DNA of 64,000 bases from Synanceia verrucosa (taxonomy: Eukaryota > Chordata > Actinopteri > Perciformes > Synanceiidae), in the NCBI GenBank assembly GCA_029721515.1, contig CM056559.1:18827479-18891478 (forward strand), written 5' to 3'. Below, piece after piece: positions 23,500-36,700 of this stretch. Every line of letters begins with the position of its first letter. Positions within the stretch are counted from its first letter, which is position 1. The translations under genes and the position numbers were made by a program. Below the pieces are notes generated by a model. It did not search any database and was not told where the DNA came from. It was given only the letters and a program-made list of their open reading frames with translations.

Positions 23500-23800
23500 G
23501 GTTCTCAGTCATCCAGGTCGAGGTAAATCAACAAGAGCTAAAAAGAGGACTTGTTTGAGGTTGGGTGAAGACGTTTCACCTCTCATCCAAGAGGCTTCTT
23601 CAGTTAGAACTGACTGGTAGAGAGTCCAGATACCACCAAAACAATTGGTCTCGTTAGGAGTCGTTACCATTTGTGTGGGAGTCGCTCACCCTGATAAAAG
23701 CGTTAAGCTGAGCTGCACTCAGATGTGAATGGATATTGCGGTTTCTGGGGATGGAGGTCAATTTAAGTGTCTGATAGATGGTGTTGAAGACTGGGAGGGA
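23500..23800. repeat. Dispersed repeat with internal hairpin, downstream of lgals9
   Basis: Contains tgaagacgtttcacctctca followed by tccaagaggcttcttca (23566-23602), which folds on itself (TGAAGA with TCTTCA, CCTCT with AGAGG). I recognise it as a widespread fish interspersed repeat but cannot name its family. Boundaries are approximate. Confidence 0.5.
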
Positions 23801-23879
23801 CAGCAGATGAATGATACTATACTATAAACAATATATATTATAAATATCATTCTAAGGGAGAAGGCTAAAACAAAACCAC

Positions 23880-24125
23880 AATTTTTTAAATAATATTTTA
23901 ATATTAAAAATATTTAATATTTAAAAAAAAAAACATGTTTCAAAGCCGGGCTATGTACAAGACTGTGATGGAAAACTAGCTATACTATAAATATTTTTAT
24001 TCTTAGAGGGGCTAAAGCAAAACCACTATTTTTAAAATATTATTTTAAAATAATATTTTAAAATAATATTTTAAAGCAAAACCACTATTTTTAAAATATT
24101 TAATTTTTTTTTTTTTTTTAAAAAA
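23880..24125. repeat. AT-rich hairpin and partial tandem duplication
   Basis: Dense taatattttaaaataat palindromes and A/T runs. Segments around 23850-23900 and 23990-24040 look like diverged copies of one another (ggctaaaacaaaaccacaat and ggctaaagcaaaaccactat). Confidence 0.7.
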
Positions 24126-24149
24126 AACCTGGGCTGACCGGTCTGCAGC

Positions 24150-24374
24150 CCCATGCCTGAGCAGATGCCAGGCTGCAGCTGCACCTTGCACCCAGCAGGG
24201 GGAGCTGGCTGAGCGGCTTTAGTTGCAGTCCTGAGCCTCCAGAGCAGGACTGGGAACAGCCGGCTATGATAACGTTTAGCTCAAAGCCAGTCTGCGGCTT
24301 CTGGTACCTTTACGAGCCGAGCTGCACCCAAAAACAAGGCACCAGCGGTGCTCCGTGTGCCGTACTGGAGAACA
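24150..24374 (+). other. myo18a: Probable noncoding first exon and promoter area of myo18a
   Basis: A GC-richer stretch between the AT-rich repeat and a strong splice donor, aaca|GTGAGT at 24375. A matching acceptor (polypyrimidine tract then acag) lies at 26633, 68 bp before the myo18a ATG. No long frame is expected here. The 5' limit is arbitrary, and I cannot see a TATA box. This call is an inference from the donor, base composition and position. Confidence 0.4.
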
Positions 24375-26633
24375 GTGAGTATTTCCTCTTTGAATAGACT
24401 TATGTGTGTGGTGTGAAGACAGCAGCACTGAGGCAGGGTCATATTCACAGGATACTATAATGTGCTGGTTCCAGGATTTGCTTCTCCAAAAATGAGGGCA
24501 GAGACCTAACGTCAAGGCTGTGGATGTAGTAGCCAATTAGGCTACTTAGCTAGCTGGACGGCTCACTGACAAGTTAAACAGGAACAGTGTGAATTGCCGC
24601 TGATTTATGTTTTCTGGAGCTTTTTTTTGTGACACTCCAAGGCGAGTGTTTGTCAGTAGGTAACCTCCACCTATGAAAGGGCTGCTTTTCGGCTAACGTT
24701 AGCTAACGTTAGCACCTATTTTAGCCCTGTCATGCTTTTTTGTCCCCTGGCTAGGGGCTAATATATGTTAGCTGTGTGGTCAGGTTGTTTTCACCTCAGC
24801 AGCCATGTATTTAAACAGAAAAGACACTTTTGGTGTTTTGCTGTCCCTCAGCTCTGCTGGTTTCAGAGTTTGACTCATAACGTGATGCTAATGTTGACAC
24901 AAAGCAGTCACTGTGCCGACGGTTATATTTAAAGATGAGAACGTGAGCTGAACTTGCCTGGTGTGCAGCTAATTCACAGGGCAGCACTGTGTTTCTGTGA
25001 CATGTCAAGCAGATAAACTGCTATTATCTCTGTGTTATAAGCTCCAGTAGGGAGCACAGAGCATAAGTGAGATACTACAATTAAAGCAGGAGTCACTCTC
25101 AGCTAATGAGAACCAGGTTGAAGGAGGTGGAGATCTGCCTGTATGCTTCTGTCAATTTGTGGCAGGAAGAGTTCTTGATTTTTGAGGGTTTTGGAGAGAC
25201 CCAGCTAAAAATGAAGCCAGGAATGTGCTTCTGGACCTGCCAAGCGCCTCCATTGGGCCTCTGTAAGGCAAAATGTTGGAGGTCTTCATTGATGTAGGTC
25301 TGGCTTTCACAACTCCATCCACACATGTGGACTTTCTATTTCTGAACTTGCAATGCAATGTTCATACCAAAGGTCCTCCAGCTTGTGCCCAGCCCTTCCT
25401 TAATTTGTGTAAGAGGTATGTTTTTAAGAGAAACTGTACAATGAAATATTAGTCTTTCCATATAATGGAAAGTCGAGACTGAGGGTATGTTTGGAAACAG
25501 ACGCTGAAAGAAGTGGCGGATTTGGTCTGAGGGACTTCAGTTTTCAAAGACTGTAGATTCGTATATTTAGAAATACATTGTGTTTGTCAGAAACAAAATC
25601 TACCTGAGGGGTGAAAATACCATTAATACATACAGGACTTGTGTTAAGATGTTTGAAACCATATTTTGAGGGTGTCAATAGAGATTTGGACAAGCTGAGC
25701 CACCCTGTAGTTTAGCCTCGTGACATGCTGTGGGACTGCTGATACTGTTTTATTGGCTTGCAAAATATAGATTAAGATGTAAGCGGGAAATAATATCACT
25801 CCTGTCACTGGACAATACATGGTTATGATGATACTGACGTAATTGTAGGTAATTACAATTTATTTTAATTTCTGAGGTTTAACAGAATGCAGTTGTGGCT
25901 GTTGCTCTGCACACCTCACCTCACTAATAACACTGTGTCATATCATTGATGTTTAGTTGATTTAGTCTGAAACACCATTTAAAAATGTAAACATGCATTT
26001 TCAGTTATGTCGAAATGAAGAAGCTGCAACCAAAGAGCCACATTTTAAAGGGTTGGGTGACATAACAACGTAAATGTATATCCATTAATATGGGACAAGA
26101 TTAACTTGTCTGCCAACAGAGAATGTGCTATACTGTTTACACAATGTTGTTCTTTTCTTATTTATGGTAATATTGTTTTTTGCATTTTATATGCAAGGTC
26201 TTTAATTCACAAGATTAGCCAGACTTGTTTATTTTACCCATAAACAGATTTTACAGACTCATGTTGCTCATCAAATTATTATTAATCATTATAAAATGTG
26301 CGTGGATGACAATAATAATAAAAAAAAACAATAATTAATTTGTTTTAGGTCTTTTTGTGATATATATTTTAGAGAAATGACCGCATTGAATTTTCATTGA
26401 TTATTAACTGTGGTACTGGTACTAAAATCTTTCACCAAAAGCTTTCCCAGAATATTAATCAGTGGAAGGTATTTGATTTTTATTGGAAAATTTCTTTATA
26501 TGGACGTTATTAACATATTTGTATTAGACAGCTATGTCCAGCTTCACATGAAAAAGTCATGCATTTGTTTTATTAATATTCAGGCTTGTATGTGTGACAT
26601 AGTTTTCTCTCCCTGCCTCTTTCCTCACAACAG
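24375..26633 (+). other. myo18a intron 1, no feature seen
   Basis: About 2.3 kb of ordinary AT-rich sequence between the probable first exon and the PDZ exon, ending in a strong acceptor (ttttctctccctgcctcttt followed by cctcacaacag). No repeat or gene recognised. Confidence 0.5.
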
Positions 26634-27724
26634 AAGCACCTCCAGCTCTGTAGAGAAAATAGAGCCACGCTGGACGGAAAGGCAGCATTTACTTTGTCAC
26701 CATGTTTAATCTTATGAAAAAGGACAAGGAGAAGGAAGGGAGTAGGAAGGAGAAGAAAGATAAAAAGGAGAGGATGTCTGCGGCGGAGCTGCGCAGCCTG
26801 GAGGAGATGAGCATGCGCCGTGGTTTCTTCAACCTGAAACGAGAGGCCAAGCGGGAGTCGAGGAACAAACTGGAGATCTCCAACCCCATCCCCATCAAAG
26901 TGGCCAGCAGCCATGAGCTCACCCTCACTGACCTTGAGTCGGACGGCTTGAGCAACCGCAGCAGCATGGTTCTGGATGACCAGCTGAGCGCTGCCAGCTC
27001 CACTGATGACCTGAAGGGCGAGGGTGGAGGAGGACAGGATGGACATCGCAGCTCGGTGCGTGAACGCGTGGCTCACTTCGGTTCGCTTGCAAAGACGAAC
27101 TCGGCGCAGGTGGGTCAGATGATGAAACGCTTCTCCTTCTCCCAGAGGAGCAAAGAGGAGAGTCCTTCAGAGGGCTCCACCCCGTCAGGCCAGAACTCCG
27201 CTGCCCCGTCCCCGCAGGTGGAGAGCAAAGTTTTCAGCATGCTCCGCAAGCACAGCCTGAGGCAGCATTCTGAAGCAGCACCAGCCACCAAAAAGGTCTG
27301 CATCCCCCAAGTAGTTGACAAGACCTTCCCTGCACAGCTGCAGCTGCCAGCCGTTGTGGCACCGAGTGAACCGGAAGCTCGAGAGCTGGAGCTCCAGCGT
27401 CGCAACACCGGCGACTTTGGATTTTCTTTGCGTCGCACCACTATGCTTGACCGCAGTCCTGATGGAGGAGTGTACAGGCGCGTGGTCCACTTTGCAGAGC
27501 CTGGCGCTGGCACCAAGGACTTGGCACTGGGGCTGGTGCCAGGTGACAGGCTGGTGGAGATAAACGGGCGGAATGTGGAGAACAAGAGCCGGGACGAGAT
27601 AGTGGAGATGATCCGTCAGTCAGGGGATACAGTGAGGCTGAAGGTGCAGCCTATCCTGGAGCTGAGCGAGCTGAGCCGCTGCTGGCTGAGGAACACCGAG
27701 GGACTGCGCCGGGAGGCCAGACAG
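26634..27724 (+). CDS. myo18a: myo18a PDZ exon (alpha start)
   Basis: The exon begins after the acceptor at 26631-26633; the ATG is 26702, in context caccATGt. It carries 341 codons and ends in phase 0 at donor CAG|GTGAGC. Residues 1-25 are the KE-rich segment (KKDKEKEGSRKEKKDKKER) that in mammals targets MYO18A to Golgi-linked actin. A Ser-rich region with SFSQRS follows. The PDZ domain spans about residues 225-318, with the binding-loop motif DFGFSLRR and LVPGDRLVEINGRNVE. The whole domain lies in one exon. Reading past the donor adds a false tail to about 27874. Confidence 0.95.
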
Positions 27725-30700
27725 GTGAGCAGCTCATCCACCTGGACACACACTGACATCTTTCTCAACTCTGAAATGTTTTCCTCACAGTTTCCACCTT
27801 GCGCACAGCTGTGTCCAAGACTGTCGGAGGTGCAGAGTTTGGGCGCTGCTTCTCTGGAAGACATTGTGATGTGAAGTCAAGGTGTTGTGCTCACTGTTTG
27901 TGCCTTACTTTGGTTTGAAAAGGAAGCTTAAAGACTGTATGAGCCTGGGCTTTACAAAGAAATGATGCATGTTTTTACTTATTTTATTTCAAGGATAACT
28001 GAAGTGAAATTATGTTTGCAACAGCCTACTGCATCTGCTTTGTAAATCTCATCCTATGTTCTCAAACATCTCAGAAACCAAAAAGAAATTTAAATTTGAT
28101 GTTATTTTGGTTTCGGGACGCACCCCTTAGTTTTGCAATAAATAGCATGAATTCCCCATCTACGCAGATGGAAACTTTCAATGTCTGGATGGAGTATTTC
28201 GATACTAGATGGAGTATTTCAATACTCTTGATTCAGTGAGTCATTGACACATACGTTTTTGTCACAGTTATTTACCATCAGCTGTCAAAGTCAAGAAGTT
28301 GTGGTTGCATGAAATGCAGATTTTTTTTTCCTGCCATGTACCTGTCATGACATGTTGATGCATTCAACACAATGTACCTTTCATTGGGCACCACTCTCCT
28401 TGAGGCTTTTATTGTGTAAAATCTGCAGGAAGTATGAAAATAATGAAGCTAATATTCCCATCATAGTTTCTAGTGAGCTGACTACACTTCTTTCTTACTG
28501 GTTAAGATATGCAGAAGTGCTGATTAGTGAAGCTTAATTAAGGTGAATGTGAACAATTGCTGCTTTGCAGTCATGCAGATGATCCATCTTTGAGTTTTGG
28601 ACTATTGGTTAGGCCAAACAAATCATCTGTCACTGCGGCCTCTGGAAAGCTGAACGGTGTTTATGTCTTTTCCTTCTGAATACCTTTAAACATGTTAATG
28701 TTATGGAGACACCCTGCAGTAACAGTAGCTGAGTGTCCAGGACCATCAGAGGGGTTAGTTTGCCTCCATTAGCTCTGGATCAACGCCCCTTGTGACACCA
28801 TCAGACTGAAAGGGACTCAACACAATTTAATTAATCTGCTTTGGGAGGCTGGGAGCAACTCCATGTAGCTGGTGTTGTCCTTTTTCCTACAGCAGACAGA
28901 AGCAATGACCTATCCACATGTACAGAGTTTTTGTAAACAAGGATTTTTCAGGATTTCTTAACAGGACTTTTAACATGTTTATACATAAATACGCAGTTAT
29001 TCACTGCTATCCACACGACACTTGGCACAGACCCCACGACTACCGGCAATATTTTATTAGCTTTGTGTTTGAGTGTGATATCATGTCATTGATGCGGCAT
29101 GGTGGTGCAGTGGTTAGCACTGTCACCTCACAGTAAGAAGGTATGCATGTTCTCCCCATGTCTGTGTGGGTTCTCTCGGGGTATTCCGGCTTCCACCCAC
29201 CATCTAAAAACATGCATGGGGATTAGGTTAATTGGCTAATATATATCTTTAATGTGAGTATGAATGGTTGTCTGTCTGTATGTGTCCTGTGATGAACTGC
29301 CGACTTGTCCAAGGTGAACCCTGCATTTCGCCCTAAGACAGCTAAAACGTTTCAGTTTTTCAGAAGGATAAATTTACAAAATACGCATACGTGTGGATCA
29401 GACAATCTCCACACTGACTATCTCTCAGACAAAAGTCCTGGTGTAACATGAGTAGCTACAGTGATTTCAATGGAGTAAACAGGAAGTGTACGCCGGAGGG
29501 AGCTTTGTTTAAGGGCATAGGTAGTAATGGTGCTGACACGCTCGCACACATTTCCTCTCGTTTAACTTCTCTCTGGAGCTGATTTGTGTGTGTGTGTTAA
29601 ACAGCAGGCCTGTCTGTGTCTCTTTGTTCTCTTTAACGGATTTTAGCAGCTCAGCTACGGCTTTAAATGCAGCAGAGCCACCAGGAGGACCATCACTCTG
29701 TCCAGACAGAAGGTTTAAATGGGACGCTGCCTCTGCCAAGGCACATCGTGTTTCACATGTTTCAGTATGAGTGACATTATGAGATATTAGATATGGAAGG
29801 ATAGGCTGATTATTTTTTTTTTCCTCAGAGCCAAGGGTCTTTAAACTCACATTGATGTAAAATTCTGTAAATAATATATACATGGTGTAATAATCCTCTA
29901 AAAGGTGAAGGGCTGTGTCTGGCTGTTTCCAGTATACTGCGCTCCACATTAACACGAACATAGTAAGAGTTAATCCACATCTGGAGGCAGACGGACAGGA
30001 TGTTCCTATTCTTTCTGACACTATGACCAGTATGAGCAGGATACTCTAAAAACAACAACACTGGGATTTCTGAGGAAAGGAGGAGGCATTTTCACCCTGA
30101 ACCAACAAATAAGACAATTACTGTCTCAAATATAGCAGCAGCCTGGTGCACTATGTACTGGTTTCTATCACCTTTTTTCAAAATTCACTTCCACTGAAAT
30201 GGTCCTCAAATGACCTCTTACAAAACAGGATTTAGATTAATATCAATTGATTAATTGCAACATAGTGTAGTATATTATAGTGCGGGGGCAGCATGAGAAA
30301 CTGAAACTGTTCTAGAGGGCTGGACCAATAAACTGAACTCACTCTTACTCAATATTAATTTTATTTCTTCATAAGAAACAGTAAATTATGTGGCTTCAAT
30401 AGACAGTGCACAGGTCTGGTATAGTGCACCACAGCTCGCCTCAAATGCAGAAAAGCTATGTGACGTGACGTGAAGTGCTGTGCCCCAGTAAAACCTGATG
30501 TGCAGCATTCAGCACTGTAAAAACAGAGAGAGGCCAAAGCTGACTGGGACCGACTGTCCTTATAGCTTTCCGTCTGTCTGCTGCCTCCTGTTTGGTCTGT
30601 TCTTCCTACAGTCAGGCTTCACTCTGTAGCTGCTGCTTCACCTCCACTTCCTCCATAGATTCAGCTCTCTGCCTCCTGTGTTTGGTGGCAGGTTCTCGTA

Positions 30701-33700
30701 TTTGCTGGTGCCTCAACATTGGCTCTGTCTGGACGCAGGGTTGATTCATTTGAGTTATTTATACTCAGTATTTATTCACAAACAATCACCCCGACTTCTG
30801 AACAGCATGTGTAGGAGCTGATTCAATTTGTTTATTCACTTAATTTTTTTATACTTGATAATTCATGAGAGAAGTTATGGCAAAACGCAATAGGGTCCCC
30901 CCCAAGTGGTAATAAAACTTCCTGTTTGTCAGGTAGAAACCTCCCTGACCAGTTGGGTATTGGAGGTATTTATATTAAATTACTGTTGCAGTTGAAGATT
31001 GATTGATTGTTCTGTTGACCCATATGTAGACATACTGCATATAGATTAAATTACAAGTCTAATGCTGTTGATTAAAGGTAACTTTTCATTAAAATCTCAC
31101 TTCAGTGCATGACGCTCTCAGCTTTTTTTTGGCAGCGGGTCTCTAATCGTGGTTTCTCGCAACCTGTGAGTAATTTTAGGGCTTCTGGGAGATGCCGTCA
31201 GAGCATAAAGTGACAGTATATGCCACAGAGATCAAAGCAGGAAGTGTAGAGGATCGCGATTAGAGAACAAAACAGACGGATTCTGGACAAAAAGTGGCGT
31301 TTACGGTGGGAGTGGCCTCTACTCGATCTCTGATAAAACAAGAAAAGAACAAGGTAAAAACATTTTTTTTTCATGATGAAATAGTCTCTTCTTTCATTTG
31401 AGCTACTCAGTGTTTTCAGAGACATACTACAAAATATTCTGTGGGTCTTGAAATATGACTCAAAATGTGAAAAAAATGCTGGCACAAGGCACTTTCTGTT
31501 TTATGAAACGACTGGCACTCAATAATGAGTTAATAGCAAAAAGAAATGGTAGAAACCTCAGGAAGAGCTACTGCACAGAGGAGGGATCCCTCTTTCAGGA
31601 TGGACAGACATGCAATAGATGAGTACATGAATATTATATAAAGTGTAAACCTAGCGATGACCATACATGCCCCCTCTTAAAGCACAGCCATATTATCTTT
31701 CTCTTTGTCTGCTGTCCAACACAGTGCACCCTGTTAACTTTGGCACGTTTCTTGTTATTTCAACCCTTTCAGGAAGCAATTTTGCTTTAACTCGCTTCCA
31801 CGTTTATTCAGACCCTTTAAAACTTCTCTCTGGCATTTTGATGGTAACAGAAGTGGAACAGTGGTTCACTTATGTAATAGATACTCTCCTCAAGAAAGTG
31901 CAAAAATGAAATGTCTGCCGCATTTTTCAGGTAGTTATGTGAGCTAGCAAACACAAGGAAAAATACGGTATAGACCTGGGAAAGCTGCAGCAAATTAATC
32001 TGCATCCTTAACTGCTCAGTCATCAGGACACCCACTGTGAACTTTTTAGACTCATTAACTTCCAAATATGTACATTGTTCCATGTACTACTACTACTGCT
32101 ACTACTAGGGTTTTGATAACATAGGTGAGCTTGCTATGATATGGTGAAGATGTGATGGGGAAAAGGAGCGCTCCATCTGATTGGCCATTGATTTTGACAT
32201 GTGGAGTGTCAGTGCCTGGCAGACAGTCTTTTGCAATATCAGCATTATCTATACCTACCTACAGTGATCAGTGGATGTAAGAAACACCTGGCATCACCAA
32301 AACATCTGGCACCTTTCTGACTTCACTCTTTTTGAAATGTTTGCTGCCGTCCTTTTAAAAAACGGAATATTTTCCGCTCCTTTAGTTCCAGTCAAGGAGT
32401 TTTGACAGACAGTGAAGCTTCAAATCAGTAGTGACACCTTCTCTCTCACGTGCGCCTTTATGCTTTTAGGCCTGTAGAGCAAGTTTGGCATTCATCATGT
32501 CCGCTCTTATTTTAATCAAAAATTATGTCGGTGCCACTGAACGCACATATTGACTTGAAATGTCTTCGTGTGATGTGTTCATGTGCAGGAAACTGGAACT
32601 ACACCATGAGGATAGAATGACTCTTTCAGGATATTCATAATGAAATGTGATTTTAGGGAAGAGTCCAAGTTGGCTGTTGGATACATACAGTAGATGGGTT
32701 CTCTTGTTACATGTTGCCCTATCTCCAAGAAAAGGCATTAATGATGTTTATTCAAAGGATGAAATGTGCACACTGCTTTTGGCATATCCTCTCTGTTGCA
32801 TATTGCACAGGAAGCTAGCTAAGCTCTATGTGATAGTTGTGTGTTCTTTCAACTAAAATTGTGATAATAACAAGAGCTTGCGGACACAGTTAAATAAACT
32901 TGATGATCTGCTAGAGTTGTAGACCATCTGAAGCTTGCAGCAGGGCTGCATATAGAAAGGAGAGGGTCAGCTGGAGCGTGAGAGAGAGAGAGGGGAGGTT
33001 AAAGTTGCAAGAAGCCATCTTCACTTGTCTTAACAGGCTGACTGGAAACAACAGGAAGCAGGCCTCTCCCTTCAGGTCTCACTCTGGCATCTATGGAATC
33101 TGCTTTGCAACAAATAGGCCACTTCCTGACCCTTTCCTCCTGGGATTTTCTTCTGGAGGAAGAGGAATGAGCTTCTGAGGCTGAGGACTGATGGAAGAGA
33201 GAGCAAACTGTGACAATACAGTTGTTTAATTTGTCTGTTTTCCAAAAAGTAATGTGACTGTGTTGCAATGTTTTGGCATTAATCATCTGTTGGGTTTCAC
33301 AAATATTATGGTGAAACTCTTACTTCCAAAATAAAGCACTTGATTGTTTAAGGCCATGTTCAGACAGACATTATCTTTTCAGCAATTATAGAATTTTTTT
33401 TTGGTATTTTTTTTTTCGGTGACATCACATACATTACAGCCACTATGAGCACCGGTTCCACAAACACACGCACACACACTTCACGACCCAAGTTTTTTTA
33501 CACTTTATTGTGCTTCTCTGTTTTCCTGCAGCATTATCAGCTATAAATTAGTTCGTCACTGTGAGAATTTTTTTTTGCTGTGTGGCCAAAGAGCGTGAGA
33601 AAAGTGTCAACTGTCTGAGAGGTGGCATATTTTCTGAAACACGAACCAGTGCATGTAGCCTGGTTCAAATCCAGTTCCTGTTCAGTTTCAGTTAAGACCA

Positions 33701-36700
33701 GATCCAATAGTCAGACTAGTTCATGACTATGAAGTCATATTAATGCCTTGAACTACTAAATTAGCTTTTAATGACGTGATTTGTGACACAGATTGTTTCA
33801 GTCAGATTCTAAGGGTGGAGTTCCAGGTTCGGTATAATTCTGCGTAGTGATGTCTGTGGACTAGTTTACAATCCAAAAGCTTGTGTGAATGACAACAAAC
33901 AGGAATTTAGACTATGTGTAACCAGCAGACTGGTAAGAATGAGTCATACCACACATGAATACATGAGTGTTTGTGTGTGAAAGAGCTAATACTCCTAATA
34001 ATACAACAAACCCCTCAGTGTTCACAGTCTGATTTCTGGAAATAGAAACACGTGCCTGTAAAGGTCGAAATCGGCATTATATCTGCCGTCTTAGTTTTTA
34101 TCCTTCTCCCCTGGGCTTCAGCCTTTTCTGAATGTCTTGGTTATTTACTCAGATACTCGGCCCTTAAATCACAAGCTGGTGTCTTTGAAAATGCTTCAAA
34201 GTCCATCAGTTGAGTGTGAAACTAGCAGAATACTGCTACTGCATTAGTGACTGTGTCTGGTCTCTGTTTGTGTTTAGTGTGTTTGCATTGTAAATAAGCA
34301 GGAGGAAGGAGTGTTTGGTGTAACCCTCAGTGTGTGAGAGTTTATAACCAGGCAGGAGGCAGGAATGCCATAGGACAAGTTGAAAACAGTGTTCTGAGTG
34401 ACAGAAACAATCTGTCTAAAAATATCTTTAGAGATATTTAATGTCTTAAAGATCTTTATTCCTTTCACACACACAGATACAGGAATAGCAAACTGGAAGA
34501 ATTTACCTGCAGAAATGATTTGGTGCAGTGAAATTGAGCTGATAATGCCCAGTTGTTCTAACAGATGTGGCTGATGGGAACGTCATTAGTTTAGCACATT
34601 TGACCTGAAAGTTAAGGGAAGAGCAAAGTTCTCACAATTCCTCCTTTGGTGAACATGAAAGTCTAGCCAAATTCAATGGCAGCCCAATCCAACAGTTCGA
34701 CAGATGTTTCGCTAAAGGTAAATCCTGTGTTGGTGCTTGCGGTAATGCCAGTGATCACCAAAACCATGAGGATTCAACCTCTGGAAACCATAAATGTACA
34801 AAATATCATAGCAATTAATCTTAACAATGAAACTCTGCCCATTGTTGAATATACAAGGGCACATTTTTGGAAATAATTTTATGGACTTTCCTCTCAGTTG
34901 GTATCTGTTGTACCAAAATCTGACATCAGGCTCCAGAGTTTGTACAGCTCGATCATATCCCCGCTGTACTTCCTATAAACATATAGGAAGATATTTTTTT
35001 TAATATGTTTTACTTTTACAAGGGCACGACAGGACATTGGAGCAGGTAGAGTATTGAAGGAGGCTCAATGATTAAAGTCTGAATGGCAAAATAAATTCCT
35101 GTAGCTTCATGCCGTGCAATGTCAGACCATCCAGTACTTGCATGAAAGCACATTTGACACCACTTGCTGCTGGGATGGTGGTGATGAAACAGCAACTCGA
35201 ACATAGTAATAGTACTTAACTGCAGTTGTTTTGGAGCACATCCGGGCTGCATCTTCATCAGTGGTAGATTAGTGGGCGAGCTGCCTGCTAATCTCTGATG
35301 CTCATTAGTCAGCAATCACTCAGGGTTGCCAGTCAAAGGATTATGTGTGCCTGATGCTTCTGATTTACCAAACAAGAAGGTTAACACAACACTATCCAGC
35401 TCTTAATCCTCTTTCCCACTTACTCGCCTCTCACTTCATACGCTCTCGTACAGAGTAGCCAGATCAGGGTCTCCTACCTAGCACGTGTGGTGCTGTGGCT
35501 GAGCAGAACTGTCCTGCTGGGAGCTAATCCTCATGCCTCCGGAGACTGGGATCAAGCAGTGCTGCTACTCTAAACAGGGCTTGTTCAATGAAATGGAGGA
35601 GGCGCCGGGCTAAACTGTGAAACAAGTCCCTGTGTGTGTGGGTGTGGGTGTGTGTGCGCGTGCACTTTTGCCTGTTTAGCTAGTTACCAGGGCTGTACAG
35701 AATTCAGAATTGAATCGAGAACGACCCCTAAATTCCAGTTCAATTCTTGAATTTGAATTAGAATTGCAGTTGCAAACAGAAAGCAGAATTGCAGATCAAA
35801 TTCGAATTGGAAGAAGTAGAATTGAAATTCCATGAAATTCCCGATGCATAATTAAGGCATATTTAACAATGAAGCTTTACAGTACATATTTACAACATGA
35901 GTTTCATACAAATATTATTGTATTGTCTGTATGCATACAATACCACAAATAATAATTTGTAATTAATTAATTTGTTTTTACCACAAATTAACATTAAAAA
36001 CCTACTTAGATAAAACAGATCATTAAATGTGTAAAAACTTTCAAATTGTTGGATAGTGCTGCGTCAGAAGTCGGAGGTCGAAGCTGGGAATGACATCACA
36101 CCCGAGTTGATGGCATTCCGGTCAGAAAACCAAGATGGATGCATCCGATGAAAAGTTTGTTGCGCTTGCTGTCAGAATACAGAAATCTAATGCAGCAAAT
36201 GAGGTCCTCAAACACAATTGATAGGCACAAAGAAGTCGCGGAGAATGTGTGTTTGTTCTTCTGCGTAATTCTGTGTGGGGGAAAAATGTTTGACTTTACT
36301 GTTTGCTGTAACGTATACCGCTACACACCGCTAATCCAGGGCGCTACCATCTTGGATTATGACATGTGGTCAAATCGGGGTTGGTGGGGTTGGTGAGGTT
36401 TGTCCGACTTTCCGAGTCGGAAATCTGACATCAGGGAGTGTTCCAGTTGAAATTTACGACTTAGAACTCGTAGATTCCGTCTTCTGAACACAGCATAGGA
36501 TGATAGAACAGCACTTCATTTGCCAGAATACCTTGCTTTATCCAAGTCTTTAAAATGTTAGTGTCTGTGCTTCCATTTGGAAGAAAAATCAATGTTAAAG
36601 TATCTTATGACAGTGATGTTGATTAACATTAAATCAAAGTGATACAAAAAGAGGTCAGGATCAGTGTTGATAAACAAGTAGCCTCAATGGAATAAGTCAC

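Noticed and set aside
23566..23602. Hammerhead-ribozyme-like string on the minus strand (ggatgagaggtgaaacgtc)
   Set aside because: The GATGAG and GAAAC parts are separated by too few bases to form helix II, and the better fold is a simple hairpin.
27115..27585. 156-codon minus-strand frame opposite the myo18a PDZ exon
   Set aside because: It is a shadow of the GC-richer coding exon on the other strand.
29509..30021. 170-codon minus-strand frame in the large myo18a intron
   Set aside because: No recognisable domain, no splice or promoter support, and a composition that looks like chance.
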